From an uncultured Lactobacillus sp. (lineage in GTDB: Bacteria > Bacillota > Bacilli > Lactobacillales > Lactobacillaceae), in contig CANOGU010000005.1 in NCBI GenBank assembly GCA_947565635.1, positions 18,383 to 82,382 on the forward strand: 64,000 nt of DNA, given 5' to 3'. The stretch's first letter is position 1; each line of letters starts with the position of its first letter. Shown in pieces: positions 8,497 to 19,142 of the stretch. The notes beneath the pieces are model-generated. The model saw only the letters and a list, made by a program, of their open reading frames with translations. It did no database searches and was not told the DNA's origin. Made by a program: the position numbers and the translations under genes.

Positions 8497-10371
8497 ATGT
8501 CAAAAGTTATTGGTATTGACTTAGGTACGACTAACTCTGCTGTTGCCGTACTTGAAGGTAAAGAACCTAAAATTATTACTAACCCAGAAGGTAACCGTAC
8601 AACTCCTTCTGTAGTTGCTTTTAAAAATGGTGAAATTCAAGTTGGAGAAGTAGCTAAGCGTCAAGCAATCACTAACCCTAACACTATTGTTTCAATCAAG
8701 AGTCATATGGGTGAAGAAGGCTACAAAGTTAAAGTTGGCGATAAGGAATACACTCCACAAGAAATTTCAGCTTTCATTTTGCAATACATTAAGAAGTTCT
8801 CTGAAGACTATTTGGGTGAAAAGGTAACTGACGCAGTTATTACTGTTCCTGCTTATTTCAATGACGCACAACGTCAAGCTACTAAAGATGCTGGTAAAAT
8901 TGCTGGCTTAAATGTTCAAAGAATTATCAATGAACCAACTGCTTCAGCTTTAGCATATGGTCTTGATAAAGATGAAAATGATGAAAAAGTATTAGTATAC
9001 GATCTTGGTGGTGGTACTTTCGATGTTTCGATCTTGCAATTAGGTGATGGAGTCTTCCAAGTATTATCAACTAATGGTGATACTCACCTTGGTGGTGACG
9101 ACTTTGACCAAAGAATTATGGATTGGTTAATCCAAAACTTTAAGGAAGAAAATGGTGTTGACTTATCTAACGATAAGATGGCACTACAACGTTTAAAGGA
9201 TGCTGCAGAAAAGGCTAAGAAAGACTTATCTGGTGTTTCCTCAACTCACATTTCACTTCCATTCATTTCTGCTGGAGAAGCTGGTCCACTTCACCTTGAA
9301 GCTGATTTGACTCGTGCTAAGTTTGATGAATTAACTGATGATTTAGTTCAAAAGACTAAGGTAGCATTTGACAATGCTTTAAGTGATGCAGGTTTGACTG
9401 TAAATGATATTGACAAAGTTATTTTAAACGGTGGTTCAACTCGTATTCCTGCAGTTCAAAAGGCTGTTAAGGATTGGGCTGGAAAAGAACCAGATCACTC
9501 AATTAACCCTGATGAAGCTGTTGCTTTAGGTGCAGCAATTCAAGGTGGTGTTATCTCAGGTGATGTTAAGGACATTGTTTTACTTGATGTTACTCCATTA
9601 TCACTTGGTATTGAAACTATGGGTGGTGTCTTCACTAAGTTAATTGACAGAAACACTACTATTCCAACTTCAAAGAGCCAAATCTTTTCAACTGCAGCTG
9701 ATAACCAACCAGCAGTAGATGTTCATGTTTTACAAGGTGAACGTCCAATGGCCGCTGATGACAAGACCTTGGGACGCTTTGAATTAACTGATATTCCACC
9801 AGCACCACGTGGCGTTCCACAAATTCAAGTTACTTTTGATATCGATAAGAACGGTATTGTAAACGTATCTGCTAAGGATATGGGTACTGGTAAGGAACAA
9901 AAGATTACCATTAAGAGTTCTTCTGGTTTATCAGATGAAGAAATCAAGAAGATGCAAAAGGATGCTGAAGAGCATGCTGAAGAAGATAAAAAGCGTAAAG
10001 AAGAAGTTGATTTACGTAACGAAGTAGATCAATTAATCTTTACTACTGAAAAGACTTTAAAGGAAACTGAGGGTAAAGTTCCTGAAACTGAAACTAAGAA
10101 TGTTCAAGATGCTTTAGATGCTTTGAAGAAGGCTCAAAAAGACAACAACTTGGATGAAATGAAAGAAAAGAAAGAAGCTTTATCAAAGGCTGCTCAAGAT
10201 TTAGCTGTTAAGCTTTACCAACAAAATGGTGGTGCTCAAGGTGCAGCTGGTCAAGCTGGCCCTCAAGGCCCACAAAATGGTGGTCAACCAAACAATGATA
10301 ATGGCTCAGACAACGGTCAAGGTGGTTCAACTGTTGATGGAGACTTTCATAAGGTAGACCCTGATAAGTAA
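8497..10371 (+). CDS. dnaK: Molecular chaperone DnaK (Hsp70)
   Basis: DnaK is the ATP-dependent Hsp70 chaperone. The product is 624 residues. The nucleotide-binding domain opens with [11 protein letters not shown] and includes [17 protein letters not shown] and [11 protein letters not shown]. The substrate-binding domain and helical lid follow, then a Gly/Gln/Asn-rich tail ending DFHKVDPDK. Like other Gram-positive DnaKs it lacks the insertion near residue 80 seen in proteobacteria. A strong hairpin separates it from dnaJ, so dnaJ is probably expressed at a lower level. Confidence 0.98.
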   Translation: MSKVIGIDLGTTNSAVAVLEGKEPKIITNPEGNRTTPSVVAFKNGEIQVGEVAKRQAITNPNTIVSIKSHMGEEGYKVKVGDKEYTPQEISAFILQYIKKFSEDYLGEKVTDAVITVPAYFNDAQRQATKDAGKIAGLNVQRIINEPTASALAYGLDKDENDEKVLVYDLGGGTFDVSILQLGDGVFQVLSTNGDTHLGGDDFDQRIMDWLIQNFKEENGVDLSNDKMALQRLKDAAEKAKKDLSGVSSTHISLPFISAGEAGPLHLEADLTRAKFDELTDDLVQKTKVAFDNALSDAGLTVNDIDKVILNGGSTRIPAVQKAVKDWAGKEPDHSINPDEAVALGAAIQGGVISGDVKDIVLLDVTPLSLGIETMGGVFTKLIDRNTTIPTSKSQIFSTAADNQPAVDVHVLQGERPMAADDKTLGRFELTDIPPAPRGVPQIQVTFDIDKNGIVNVSAKDMGTGKEQKITIKSSSGLSDEEIKKMQKDAEEHAEEDKKRKEEVDLRNEVDQLIFTTEKTLKETEGKVPETETKNVQDALDALKKAQKDNNLDEMKEKKEALSKAAQDLAVKLYQQNGGAQGAAGQAGPQGPQNGGQPNNDNGSDNGQGGSTVDGDFHKVDPDK

Positions 10372-10394
10372 AAAGTTTTATAATTAAATCAAAC

Positions 10395-10430
10395 AAGAAA
10401 AGAACTGCGTGATTGTAGTTCTTTTCTTTT
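10395..10430 (+). terminator. Terminator between dnaK and dnaJ
   Basis: A perfect 12-bp stem, AAGAAAAGAACT (10395-10406) with AGTTCTTTTCTT (10417-10428), runs into T residues. It probably sets the dnaK/dnaJ ratio by partial termination. Confidence 0.7.
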
Positions 10431-10450
10431 ATGAATAAAGGAGTTTTCAG

Positions 10451-11617
10451 ATGGCACAACGTGATTATTATGATGTGCTGGGTGTTGATAAAAATGCTAG
10501 TGAAAGTGAAATTAGTAAGGCATATCGTAAACTAGCAAAAAAATATCACCCAGACTTAAACCATGAACCTGGTGCTGAAGAAAAATACAAGGAAGTAAAT
10601 GAAGCATATGAGGTTCTCCATGATAAACAGAAAAGAGCTCAGTATGACCAATTTGGCCAAGCAGGTGTAAATGGTCAAGGTGGCTTTGGTGGTCAAGGCT
10701 TTGGCGGTTTTGGCGGCCAAGGTGGATACTCATCTCAAGGCTTTGGTGATTTTGGCGATATTTTCGGTGATATCTTTGGTTCAGCATTTGGCGGAGGCAG
10801 AAGTCGTGTAGATCCAACTGCACCGCAAAAAGGTCAAGATTTAGATTATACAATGACGATTGACTTTATGGATGCAATCAAGGGTAAAAAGACCGATATT
10901 ACCTATACTAGAAGTGAAGTTTGTCCTACTTGTGACGGCTCTGGTGCTGAAAAAGGTACTCATCCAATTACGTGTGATAAATGTCATGGAAGTGGGGTAA
11001 TGACGGTAACTCGTCAAACACCACTCGGTGTTATTCAACAACAAACTACTTGTGACAAGTGCGGAGGACGCGGAACAATTATTGAACATCCATGTCAAAC
11101 TTGCCATGGTCAGGGCACCGTCGACAAAAAGCAGACTCTTCAAGTTACTGTTCCAGCTGGTATTGATAATGGACAACAGATTCGTTTAAGTGGTCAAGGC
11201 GAAGCTGGAAAAAATGGTGGTCCTTACGGTGACTTGTACATTGTATTTAGAGTTAAACCAAGCAAAGAATTTAGAAGAAATGGTACAACTATCTATACTG
11301 AAGCTCCAATTTCATTTGCTCAAGCAGCTTTAGGAGATAAAATTCGTGTAAATACAGTTCATGGTCCAGTTGATTTAACTATTCCGGCAGGAACTCAACC
11401 TAATACTAACTTTAAATTACGTGGTCAAGGTGTACCAAAGATAAATGGTACAGGCAATGGAGACCAAGAAGTAACAGTTAAAGTAGTTATTCCAAAGAAG
11501 ATAAATGATAAGCAGAAGGAAGCTTTGGTTGATTACGTTAAAGCTGGTGGCGGTAATATTTCCCCACAAGAAAAGAATTTCTTCGAACGTTTAAAAGATA
11601 AGTTAAACGGAGAATAA
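10451..11617 (+). CDS. dnaJ: Co-chaperone DnaJ (Hsp40)
   Basis: DnaJ stimulates DnaK ATPase and delivers substrates. The 388-residue type I protein has a J domain with the HPD motif (YHPDLN, near residue 36), a Gly/Phe-rich linker (about 65-115), four zinc-binding repeats [24 protein letters not shown] and CQTCHGQG (about 155-215), and a C-terminal substrate domain. The ATG at 10451 follows AAAGGAG. Last gene of the hrcA operon. Confidence 0.97.
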   Translation: MAQRDYYDVLGVDKNASESEISKAYRKLAKKYHPDLNHEPGAEEKYKEVNEAYEVLHDKQKRAQYDQFGQAGVNGQGGFGGQGFGGFGGQGGYSSQGFGDFGDIFGDIFGSAFGGGRSRVDPTAPQKGQDLDYTMTIDFMDAIKGKKTDITYTRSEVCPTCDGSGAEKGTHPITCDKCHGSGVMTVTRQTPLGVIQQQTTCDKCGGRGTIIEHPCQTCHGQGTVDKKQTLQVTVPAGIDNGQQIRLSGQGEAGKNGGPYGDLYIVFRVKPSKEFRRNGTTIYTEAPISFAQAALGDKIRVNTVHGPVDLTIPAGTQPNTNFKLRGQGVPKINGTGNGDQEVTVKVVIPKKINDKQKEALVDYVKAGGGNISPQEKNFFERLKDKLNGE

Positions 11618-11622
11618 AAGTG

Positions 11623-11666
11623 AAAACGTATATCTCTATAAGTCTTGAGGTATGCGTTTTATTATT
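11623..11666 (+). terminator. Probable terminator after dnaJ
   Basis: AAAACGTATATC (11623-11634) pairs with GGTATGCGTTTT (11649-11660), including two G-U pairs, and is followed by a T-rich stretch. Confidence 0.6.
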
Positions 11667-11728
11667 TGTAATAAATAATTACTTCAATAAAAATGTTGCA
11701 TTAAGAATTTTATCTAGTCGTAGGCCTT

Positions 11729-11737
11729 TGATATAAT
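11729..11737 (+). promoter_or_regulatory. Extended -10 promoter element for lepA
   Basis: TGATATAAT gives a consensus TATAAT (11732-11737) with the extended -10 TG. No good -35 is seen. It lies 25 bases before the lepA ATG. Confidence 0.6.
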
Positions 11738-11761
11738 TAATAAAGCGAAAAGGGTGAGAAC

Positions 11762-13600
11762 ATGGATATAAAAAAATTACAAGATTATCAAAAACATATT
11801 CGAAATTTTTCAATTGTTGCCCATATTGATCATGGAAAATCAACGATTGCAGATCGTATTTTAGAATTAACAGATACTGTTTCTGAACGTCAAATGAAAA
11901 ATCAATTACTTGACGATATGCCACTAGAACGGCAACGTGGTATAACTATTAAGCTAAATTCTGTAGAAGTAAAATACCACGCTAAAGATGGTGAAACATA
12001 TATCTTTCACTTAATTGATACTCCAGGCCACGTAGACTTTTCATATGAAGTTTCAAGATCATTAGCGGCCTGTGAGGGGGCACTCTTAGTAGTGGATGCC
12101 ACTCAAGGTGTACAAGCACAAACTTTGGCTAATACTTATTTAGCTATTGATGATGACTTGGAAATTTTACCAGTTATTAATAAGATCGATTTACCATCAG
12201 CTGATCCCGAAATGTGTAAAAATGAAATTGAAGAGATGATTGGTCTTGATGCTTCAGATGCAGTAGAAGTTTCAGGAAAAACAGGTCAAGGTATTCCTGA
12301 ATTACTAGAAGAAATTGTGAAAAAAGTACCTGCACCTGACGGTGACCTCAATGCCCCATTAAAGGCTTTGATTTTTGATTCAAAATATGATGATTATCGC
12401 GGTGTTGTTTTATCTGTTCGAATTGAAGAGGGAACGGTTAAACCAGGCGATAAAATTCGTATTATGAATACTGGAAAAGAATTTGAAGTAACAGAAGTAG
12501 GTGTTTCAAGTCCACATCCAGTTAAAAAAGATATGCTTATTGCTGGGGACGTAGGATATTTAACTGCTAACATCAAATCAGTTCGTGAAACTCGTGTTGG
12601 TGATACCATTACTAGTGCTGAAACTCCAACTGAAAAGCCACTTCCAGGTTATCGTCAAATTCCACCAATGGTTTACTCTGGTATGTATCCAGTTGACAAT
12701 CAAAAGTATGATGATTTGAAAGAAGCGCTTCAAAAGTTACAATTGAATGATGCTGCTTTAGAATTTGAACCTGAAACATCTCAAGCTTTGGGCTTTGGTT
12801 TCCGGTGTGGATTTTTAGGATTGCTTCATATGGACGTTGTTCAAGAAAGACTTGAGCAAGAGTTTGGTATGGATTTAATCATGACCGCACCAAGTGTAGA
12901 CTATCATGCTATTATGAACGACGGATCAACTAAGCTGATTGATAACCCAGCTGATTTGCCTGATGCTGGTGAATATAAGGAAGTTCAAGAGCCTTATGTT
13001 AAAGCAGAAATTATGGTGCCAAATGATTTTGTGGGACCAGTAATGGAATTATGTCAGCGAAAGCGCGGCGAATTTGTAACTATGGATTACTTAGATAAGT
13101 ATCGAGTAAATGTTATTTACAATATGCCATTAGCCGAAATTATTTATGATTTCTTTGATGAATTAAAATCTTCAACTAAGGGCTATGCATCCCTTGATTA
13201 TGAGATAACTGGTTATCGTGCAACGGACTTAGTTAAAATTGATATGCTTCTTAATAAAGAACCTATCGATGCTCTCAGCTTTATTGCACACCGTGAAGAA
13301 GCACAAAATCGTGCTCGTCAAATGACAACAATGCTGAAGAAATTAATTCCGCGTCAGAACTTTGAAGTTGATATTCAAGGTGCCATTGGAGCTAAAATTA
13401 TTTCTCGTGCAACCATTAAACCATATCGTAAAGATGTTACTTGGAAGATTCATACCGGTGACCCTGATCGACGTGCAAAATTGCTTGAGAAACAGCGTCG
13501 TGGTAAAAAGAGAATGAAAGCAGTTGGTAGAGTAGAAGTGCCTCAAGATGCATTTATGGCTGTTTTAAAAATGAACGATGACGATATTAAAGGTAAATAA
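11762..13600 (+). CDS. lepA: Elongation factor 4 (LepA)
   Basis: EF4/LepA is a ribosome-associated GTPase, close to EF-G, linked to back-translocation and subunit biogenesis. The 612-residue product has G1 AHIDHGKST (near residue 21), RGITIK (G2), DTPGHVDF (G3) and NKIDLPSA (G4). The LepA-specific C-terminal domain has [18 protein letters not shown] and the basic KRRGKKRMK tail region. It stands alone between two terminators with its own promoter. Confidence 0.97.
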   Translation: MDIKKLQDYQKHIRNFSIVAHIDHGKSTIADRILELTDTVSERQMKNQLLDDMPLERQRGITIKLNSVEVKYHAKDGETYIFHLIDTPGHVDFSYEVSRSLAACEGALLVVDATQGVQAQTLANTYLAIDDDLEILPVINKIDLPSADPEMCKNEIEEMIGLDASDAVEVSGKTGQGIPELLEEIVKKVPAPDGDLNAPLKALIFDSKYDDYRGVVLSVRIEEGTVKPGDKIRIMNTGKEFEVTEVGVSSPHPVKKDMLIAGDVGYLTANIKSVRETRVGDTITSAETPTEKPLPGYRQIPPMVYSGMYPVDNQKYDDLKEALQKLQLNDAALEFEPETSQALGFGFRCGFLGLLHMDVVQERLEQEFGMDLIMTAPSVDYHAIMNDGSTKLIDNPADLPDAGEYKEVQEPYVKAEIMVPNDFVGPVMELCQRKRGEFVTMDYLDKYRVNVIYNMPLAEIIYDFFDELKSSTKGYASLDYEITGYRATDLVKIDMLLNKEPIDALSFIAHREEAQNRARQMTTMLKKLIPRQNFEVDIQGAIGAKIISRATIKPYRKDVTWKIHTGDPDRRAKLLEKQRRGKKRMKAVGRVEVPQDAFMAVLKMNDDDIKGK

Positions 13601-13615
13601 GTAACATAACTTTAT

Positions 13616-13646
13616 AGACGTACCAAGGTTTTGGTACGTCTTTTTT
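13616..13646 (+). terminator. Terminator after lepA
   Basis: AGACGTACCAA (13616-13626) pairs with TTGGTACGTCT (13631-13641), followed by TTTTTT. Confidence 0.9.
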
Positions 13647-13737
13647 GTTAAAAATCTATCGCTAAGGTAATTGATATTCTTTTTCTAAATTTGTGTTAGA
13701 ATTTATAACAGTATCAATTAATTAAGGAATAGAAAAA

Positions 13738-14427
13738 ATGGCACAAACAAAGAAAAATAATTCCAAGAAAACTTGGATCATTAGAATTGCTGCAATTATT
13801 TTATTAATTATCGGATTAGGGATGATTTTCAATAGTCAGATCCGAGATATGATGGTTAGACAAAATCAAACGACTGCCTTAAAAAAGTTGAATAAAGAAA
13901 CTGTTAAAAAGAATCAAAAGAAAAAAGGAATGTTTGATTTTTCTAAGGTAGAGGAAATCGACTTTGGTCAAGTAACAAAATCGCGTGTCAATAATACAGC
14001 GGATGCAATTGGCGCGATTGCGGTTCCCAGCGTAAACATGTACTTACCAATTATGAAAGGGTTAAGCGACGATGCCATGTCAACTGGCGGAGGAACTATG
14101 AGACCTGATCAAGTGATGGGAAAGGGAAACTATCCGTTAGCTGGACACTATATGACTGCTAAGGGAGTATTATTTTCACCACTAGAAAACACTAAAATAG
14201 GTGAAAGAGTATATTTGACTAATCTAGATAAGATTTATGTCTATCGAATATATATGAAAAAAATTGTTGATCCAACTGCGGTTTGGCTAGTTGATAATAC
14301 TAAGGAAAATATTGTTACTTTAATTACTTGTGCTGATGGCGGAGTTAATCGCTGGGCAATTAGAGGAAAATTAATTGCAGAAGAACCAGCAACAGACAAA
14401 AACCTTCAAGTGTTCAAGCTTAAATAA
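13738..14427 (+). CDS. srtA: Class A sortase
   Basis: Sortase A is a membrane-anchored cysteine transpeptidase that links LPxTG proteins to peptidoglycan. The 229-residue product has a basic N-terminus, one membrane segment (about 14-32) and the sortase beta-barrel with the catalytic triad: His in LAGHYMT, Cys in TLITCADGG and Arg in RWAIRGK. The start ATG 13738 follows a weak purine-rich site. It is monocistronic and followed by a strong terminator, which suits a housekeeping sortase; substrates are not in this window. Confidence 0.93.
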   Translation: MAQTKKNNSKKTWIIRIAAIILLIIGLGMIFNSQIRDMMVRQNQTTALKKLNKETVKKNQKKKGMFDFSKVEEIDFGQVTKSRVNNTADAIGAIAVPSVNMYLPIMKGLSDDAMSTGGGTMRPDQVMGKGNYPLAGHYMTAKGVLFSPLENTKIGERVYLTNLDKIYVYRIYMKKIVDPTAVWLVDNTKENIVTLITCADGGVNRWAIRGKLIAEEPATDKNLQVFKLK

Positions 14428-14466
14428 AAGGATTTACTTCTTAATTGAAAGGAAGTAAATCCTTTT
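14427..14466 (+). terminator. Terminator after sortase A
   Basis: AAAGGATTTACTTC (14427-14440) pairs perfectly with GAAGTAAATCCTTT (14452-14465), running into T residues. Confidence 0.88.
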
Positions 14467-14473
14467 TAACTTT

Positions 14474-14482
14474 TGCTATAAT
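14474..14482 (+). promoter_or_regulatory. Extended -10 promoter for recJ
   Basis: TGCTATAAT contains consensus TATAAT (14477-14482) with an upstream TG. It lies just behind the srtA terminator and 45 bases before the recJ start. Confidence 0.65.
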
Positions 14483-14526
14483 AGAAACTTAGATGTTTAT
14501 AGATGATTTAGGTGAACTAGAAAATA

Positions 14527-16797
14527 ATGAAATGGCAACAAAGACAAGCAACTAATTTAGATCAAGAGTTAATTAAGGATTATGGTTTAACTGATATTCA
14601 AGCTAAACTTTTTGCTTTAAGAGGGATAAATACTGCAGAAAAATTAGATTTTTGGTTAAATGCAGACGAAAATGATCTAGCTGATCCTTTTTTGATGCAT
14701 GATATGGAAAAGACAATTGATCGAATTAATCAAGCAATTGATAATGGTGAAAAGATAACCATCTATGGTGATTATGATGCGGATGGAATCACAGCAACTA
14801 GTATCATGATGGATACTTTGGAAATTTTGGGTGCCGATGTCCATTTTTTTATTCCCGATAGATTTAAAGATGGTTATGGACCGAACATGACTCGCTATCA
14901 AGAGATAGTAGAAGATGGAACTAAGTTAATTATTACTGTTGACAATGGTGTAACTGGTGTAGAAGAAATAAAGTACGCTCAAGAACATGGTGTCGATGTG
15001 ATTTTAACTGATCATCATACTTTTCAAGATCAAAAACCAGCAGCCTTCAGTACTGTTCACTGTAATTATCCTGGCCAGAAATATCCATTTGATGATTATT
15101 GTGGAGCAGGGGTTGCGTATACAATTTGCCGTGCATTAATGCAAGATACAATGCCTGAGCTATTAGATTTGGCCATGATTGGAACAATTGGCGATATGGT
15201 AAAGGTTACTGGTGAAGGCCATATTATTGTAAAACGTGGTTTAGATATTCTGAATCAAACTGAACGACCAGGATTACGCGCTTTGATTAAACAAGCGGGT
15301 CTAACTATGGGAGAAATTACGGCAACAGATGTTGGCTTTAATATTGCACCTAGATTAAATGCTGTTGGACGTTTGGCAGATGCTAGTTTAGCCGTGGAAT
15401 TACTTTTAAGTGATGATGAAGAACAAGCTGAAAAAATAGCCGCTAGGATTGAAGAATTAAATAATGAGAGAAAAGAACTTACAAGTAAAGTTTATGACGA
15501 TTGTTTAGCTCAAGTTGAAAAGAATGGCTGGCAGCATCGAAATACTCTAGTTATTTATAATCCTGATTTTCATGAAGGTGTCTTAGGACTCGTAGCAAAC
15601 AAAGTGGTCGAAAAGTTGCATAAACCTACTCTTGTCCTCACTAAGGATGAAACTGGTGAATTAAAGGGATCTGGCCGATCAAGCGAAGGATTTAATTTGT
15701 TTAATGCTCTAGAGCCAATGAAGGATGATCTTTTAGATAAATTTGGTGGTCATGATTTTGCCTGTGGCTTATCTTTAAAAGCCGACAAGCTTGAAGAATT
15801 ACGAGTACGCTTTGAGGATAGTTTTAAACCAAGTACTGATCTTGAGGTAAAAGATTTTGACTTTGAATTAAATTTAAAAGAAGTTACGCCTGATACCATA
15901 GCTGAGATTAATCTGGTTGGTCCATTTGGAACAGGTAATCCTGAACCAATTTTTAGTATTAGTGAGCCCCATATTAAGAGTCTATTTAAAATGGGAAAAG
16001 ATAAAAATCATGTAAAGTTTACAGCAGAAAAAAATGCGGGGAAGCTTACAATTGTTGGTTTTAACAAGGGATTTTTAAATCAAACATTACTTCCTTTTAT
16101 TAAAGAACTTTACGTTACTCTTTCTCTTAATAGCTGGAAAAATATTTCGAATGTTCAAGGGATGCTAGCGGGGATTGAATATGGAGCTCCAAAATTAGCT
16201 GTTTTTGATGAAGTAATTGATATGCGGCAAGAAGACTATGTGATGGGATTTGCTGATAAGTATTTGATTTTTGATAAAAAGATTATTCCGTGGGCTAGGA
16301 ATGGATTAGGGATCCCAGAAGGAAAGATTAGTCTAGCAAAAGATTACAATGGAGATTCTGAAGTAGTAGCTTTATTAGATACGCCACGCAATCAAATGGA
16401 GTTAAATGTTGCTTTGGAGAAAAAGTATCAACAGCTTTATTTACGCTTTTTATTTGATCAATTACCAATCAATACTTTGCCAAGTAGGGATGCTTTTGGT
16501 GCAACTTTAAAATATATCTATGCACATCCAAACTTAAGTATTGATGATTACCAGGCTGTATCTTCTTATCTTGGTTTAGATTATCAAGCTGTTTTATTTA
16601 TTTTACGTGTATTTTTTGAATTGAATTTTGTCTCATTTACTGATGGAAAAATTATCGGGAATAAGAATCCCGAAAGTAAAAAACTAACTGCTTCAAAATA
16701 TTTTAATAGTATATCCTCTCAGATAAAATTTACTAATCAGTTAAGAACGATGCCATCAAATCAATTGATTAATTATGTTAAACAATATTTGAAGTGA
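14527..16797 (+). CDS. recJ: Single-stranded-DNA-specific exonuclease RecJ
   Basis: RecJ is a 5'-3' ssDNA exonuclease in RecF-type recombination, mismatch repair and base-excision repair. The 756-residue product contains the DHH phosphoesterase motifs YGDYDADGIT (near residue 79), DNGVTG, LTDHHT and IGTIGDMV, then the DHHA1 domain with GSGRSSEGFNLF and GGHDFACG, then an OB-like region and the C-terminal extension typical of Firmicutes RecJ. RNA-free spacing to apt suggests a separate promoter for apt. Confidence 0.95.
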   Translation: MKWQQRQATNLDQELIKDYGLTDIQAKLFALRGINTAEKLDFWLNADENDLADPFLMHDMEKTIDRINQAIDNGEKITIYGDYDADGITATSIMMDTLEILGADVHFFIPDRFKDGYGPNMTRYQEIVEDGTKLIITVDNGVTGVEEIKYAQEHGVDVILTDHHTFQDQKPAAFSTVHCNYPGQKYPFDDYCGAGVAYTICRALMQDTMPELLDLAMIGTIGDMVKVTGEGHIIVKRGLDILNQTERPGLRALIKQAGLTMGEITATDVGFNIAPRLNAVGRLADASLAVELLLSDDEEQAEKIAARIEELNNERKELTSKVYDDCLAQVEKNGWQHRNTLVIYNPDFHEGVLGLVANKVVEKLHKPTLVLTKDETGELKGSGRSSEGFNLFNALEPMKDDLLDKFGGHDFACGLSLKADKLEELRVRFEDSFKPSTDLEVKDFDFELNLKEVTPDTIAEINLVGPFGTGNPEPIFSISEPHIKSLFKMGKDKNHVKFTAEKNAGKLTIVGFNKGFLNQTLLPFIKELYVTLSLNSWKNISNVQGMLAGIEYGAPKLAVFDEVIDMRQEDYVMGFADKYLIFDKKIIPWARNGLGIPEGKISLAKDYNGDSEVVALLDTPRNQMELNVALEKKYQQLYLRFLFDQLPINTLPSRDAFGATLKYIYAHPNLSIDDYQAVSSYLGLDYQAVLFILRVFFELNFVSFTDGKIIGNKNPESKKLTASKYFNSISSQIKFTNQLRTMPSNQLINYVKQYLK

Positions 16798-16931
16798 TCA
16801 TTACTAGTTATAAATTATTAAAAAGTTCGGTTTAAGCCTGATTTTAAAGCAAAAATTTGGTAAAATATACAAGTCAAAGACCGCTAGGTCTAATTTTTCA
16901 ATGAGAGTCTAAAATGGAGGTTTCTCTTTAA

Positions 16932-17459
16932 ATGGCAATTGATTTTAAAGAACACATTGCAAGTGTACAGGATTTTCCAAATAAGGGGATTGTCTTTCGC
17001 GATATCACCCCAATTTTGCAAGATGGGAAATTATATCGCGCTGCTACCCATGAATTAGCTGATTATGCTAAAAGTCGTGGAGCAGAAGTAATTGTTGGAC
17101 CAGAAGCCCGTGGATTTATTGTTGGCTGTCCTGTTGCAACAGAATTAGGAGTTGGTTTTGTACCAGCTCGTAAGCCTCATAAGTTGCCACGCGAAGTAGA
17201 AAGTGCTTCTTATGATTTAGAATATGGTTCTAATGTCTTAGAAATGCATAAAGATGCAATTAAGCCAGGTCAAAAAGTTGTAATCTGTGATGACTTGATG
17301 GCAACTGCTGGTACTCTTCACGCAACTAAGGAATTAATCGAAAACTTAGGCGGAGAAGTAGTAGGGGCAGCATTTTATATTGAATTAACTGATCTTAAGG
17401 GAAGAGAACAATTCCCAGATTTAGACATATATTCTTTAGTAAAGTACAGTGATGCTTAA
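16932..17459 (+). CDS. apt: Adenine phosphoribosyltransferase
   Basis: Apt makes AMP from adenine and PRPP in purine salvage. The 175-residue product is standard length. The PRPP-binding motif is [13 protein letters not shown] (near residue 117); GPEARGFI and the ARKPHKLP loop are also typical. The ATG at 16932 follows GGAGG. A small hairpin, AGACC-GCTA-GGTCT, with a short T-run lies in the leader near 16880-16900 and could attenuate. recJ-apt adjacency is common in lactobacilli. Confidence 0.95.
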   Translation: MAIDFKEHIASVQDFPNKGIVFRDITPILQDGKLYRAATHELADYAKSRGAEVIVGPEARGFIVGCPVATELGVGFVPARKPHKLPREVESASYDLEYGSNVLEMHKDAIKPGQKVVICDDLMATAGTLHATKELIENLGGEVVGAAFYIELTDLKGREQFPDLDIYSLVKYSDA

Positions 17460-17465
17460 TGCTTG

Positions 17466-17493
17466 AACGGAACTCGATTGAGTTCCGTTTTCT
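17466..17493 (+). terminator. Terminator after apt
   Basis: AACGGAACTC (17466-17475) and GAGTTCCGTT (17480-17489) form a perfect 10-bp stem followed by T residues. Confidence 0.88.
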
Positions 17494-17514
17494 TTTGCTT
17501 ATTTTTAATCTCTT

Positions 17515-17543
17515 TTGTATTAATTTAACAAAAAGCGCATAAT
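17515..17543 (+). promoter_or_regulatory. Promoter of the amino-acid permease
   Basis: TTGTAT (17515-17520), 17-base spacer, CATAAT (17538-17543), 40 bases before the permease start. Confidence 0.65.
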
Positions 17544-17583
17544 AGTTAATGTTTGTATGAAAGAGGGAGTGTTTTAGTTTTTT

Positions 17584-19092
17584 ATGAAAAAAGACAAATC
17601 AGTCAAAATCGGATTAAAGAGTCTAGTTTTGATGATCTTTTCAGCTATTTTTGGCTTTAGTAATTCTTTAACAGCCTATTACCAAATGGGTTATGCAAGT
17701 ATTGTGTGGTATATCATAACCGCAATTTTATTCTTTTTACCATCAGCTTTAATTTTTGCCGAATATGGTGCAGCTTTTAAAGGAGTTAAGGGTGGAATTT
17801 TTTCTTGGCTTAAAGGCTCAGTTAGTGAAAAAACTGCTTTTATCGGTACTTTTATTTGGTTAGCTGCTTGGGTGGTTTGGCTTGTATCATCGACACAATT
17901 TTTCTTAGTATCGGTATCAACAGCCATTTCAGGCCATGATACTACTCAAAGCTGGCACTTTTTAAATTTGACATCAACACAACTTTTAGGAATTTTAGAA
18001 GTAGTATTTTTAGTAGTCGTAACATTCTTTGCTGCTAAAGGTGTTGATAAGATTGCAGCTGTAAGTAATGTTGGGGGCTTTTTTACTTTAGCCATTACAA
18101 TTGGTTTTACTTTGGTATCAATTTTAGTATTCTTTTTGAATCATGGAAAGTTAGCAGAACCTTTAACAGCTCAATCACTAGTTCATTCACCTAATCCGGC
18201 TTTCCAATCTCCAATTGCCGTTGTATCTTTCATTGTTTATGCTTTGTTTGCTTACGGTGGTCTAGAAACATCAGCTGGTGTGATTGATTCAGTAGATAAA
18301 CCTGAAAAAACGTTTCCTAAGGCTTTAATTACTGCAATGATTTGGATGACGGCATTATATGTTTTAAATATTTTGATGTGTGGTGTAGCTGCTAACTGGA
18401 GCAGTCAATTAAGTGGTAAAAATGTTGATTTGGCTAATGTTGAATATGTTTTAATTAACAATTTGGGAGTTGAAACAGGTAAAGCATTTGGACTTTCTCA
18501 TTCCGCAGCATTAGCTTTAGGATCTGCTTTTTCCCGTTTTGCTGGATTAGCTGACGTTTTAGCAGGAATTTCAGCAGCATTTTTAATGGTTTATTCACCT
18601 GTTAAGTCCTTTATTGAAGGATGTGATCCAAAACTTCTGCCTAAATCCTTAGTTAAATTAAATCGACACGGAATGCCAGAGCGTTCAATGTGGCTTCAGG
18701 CTGTTATTGTTAGTGTTATTATTTTATTTATTTCCTTTGGTGGTAACGCAGCCGGACAATTCTATACTATTTTAATGGATATGATGAATGTTTCTTCATC
18801 TGCCCCATACTTATTTCTGATTGGTGCATATCCATTCTTTAAGATGAAAAAAGATATTGATCGCCCATTTATCTTTATTGAGGGTAAAAAACGTGTGTGG
18901 GCCGTAACAATTGTTGTTTGGCTTGTAGTAGCAGTAGGAATCGTCTTTACTTGTATTGAGCCATTATTTACTGGTGATTATGCAACTTCATTCTGGACCG
19001 CTATTGGACCAGTGGCATTTGGTGTTATCGCTTGGATATATTATTCATATCAAGAAAGAAAACCTGTTACTGTAGTTGGTGAAGAAGAATAA
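17584..19092 (+). CDS. APC-superfamily amino-acid permease, YjeM (glutamate/GABA) type
   Basis: A 502-residue integral membrane protein with about 12 predicted helices, first helix SLVLMIFSAIFGFSN. The conserved APC segment ALFAYGGLETSAG (near residue 220) and the cytoplasmic stretch DKPEKTFPKAL are present. Overall it resembles YjeM-type glutamate/GABA family carriers; the true substrate cannot be read from sequence. The gene is monocistronic with its own promoter and a shared terminator with the convergent cls gene. The start ATG is 12-15 bases from GAGGGAG, a long spacing. Confidence 0.8.
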   Translation: MKKDKSVKIGLKSLVLMIFSAIFGFSNSLTAYYQMGYASIVWYIITAILFFLPSALIFAEYGAAFKGVKGGIFSWLKGSVSEKTAFIGTFIWLAAWVVWLVSSTQFFLVSVSTAISGHDTTQSWHFLNLTSTQLLGILEVVFLVVVTFFAAKGVDKIAAVSNVGGFFTLAITIGFTLVSILVFFLNHGKLAEPLTAQSLVHSPNPAFQSPIAVVSFIVYALFAYGGLETSAGVIDSVDKPEKTFPKALITAMIWMTALYVLNILMCGVAANWSSQLSGKNVDLANVEYVLINNLGVETGKAFGLSHSAALALGSAFSRFAGLADVLAGISAAFLMVYSPVKSFIEGCDPKLLPKSLVKLNRHGMPERSMWLQAVIVSVIILFISFGGNAAGQFYTILMDMMNVSSSAPYLFLIGAYPFFKMKKDIDRPFIFIEGKKRVWAVTIVVWLVVAVGIVFTCIEPLFTGDYATSFWTAIGPVAFGVIAWIYYSYQERKPVTVVGEEE

Positions 19093-19103
19093 ATAAGAAA
19101 AAA

Positions 19104-19142
19104 AGACATACTCAACTAAAAATTGAGGATGTCTCTTTTTTT
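19104..19142. terminator. Bidirectional terminator between permease and cardiolipin synthase
   Basis: AGACAT-A-CTCAA (19104-19115) pairs with TTGAG-G-ATGTCT (19123-19135). A-rich on the left and T-rich on the right, so it can serve both convergent genes. Confidence 0.8.

Noticed and set aside
10208-11176. Three minus-strand ORFs opposite dnaK and dnaJ
   Set aside because: They mirror Gly/Gln-rich coding strands, lack ribosome sites and resemble no protein.
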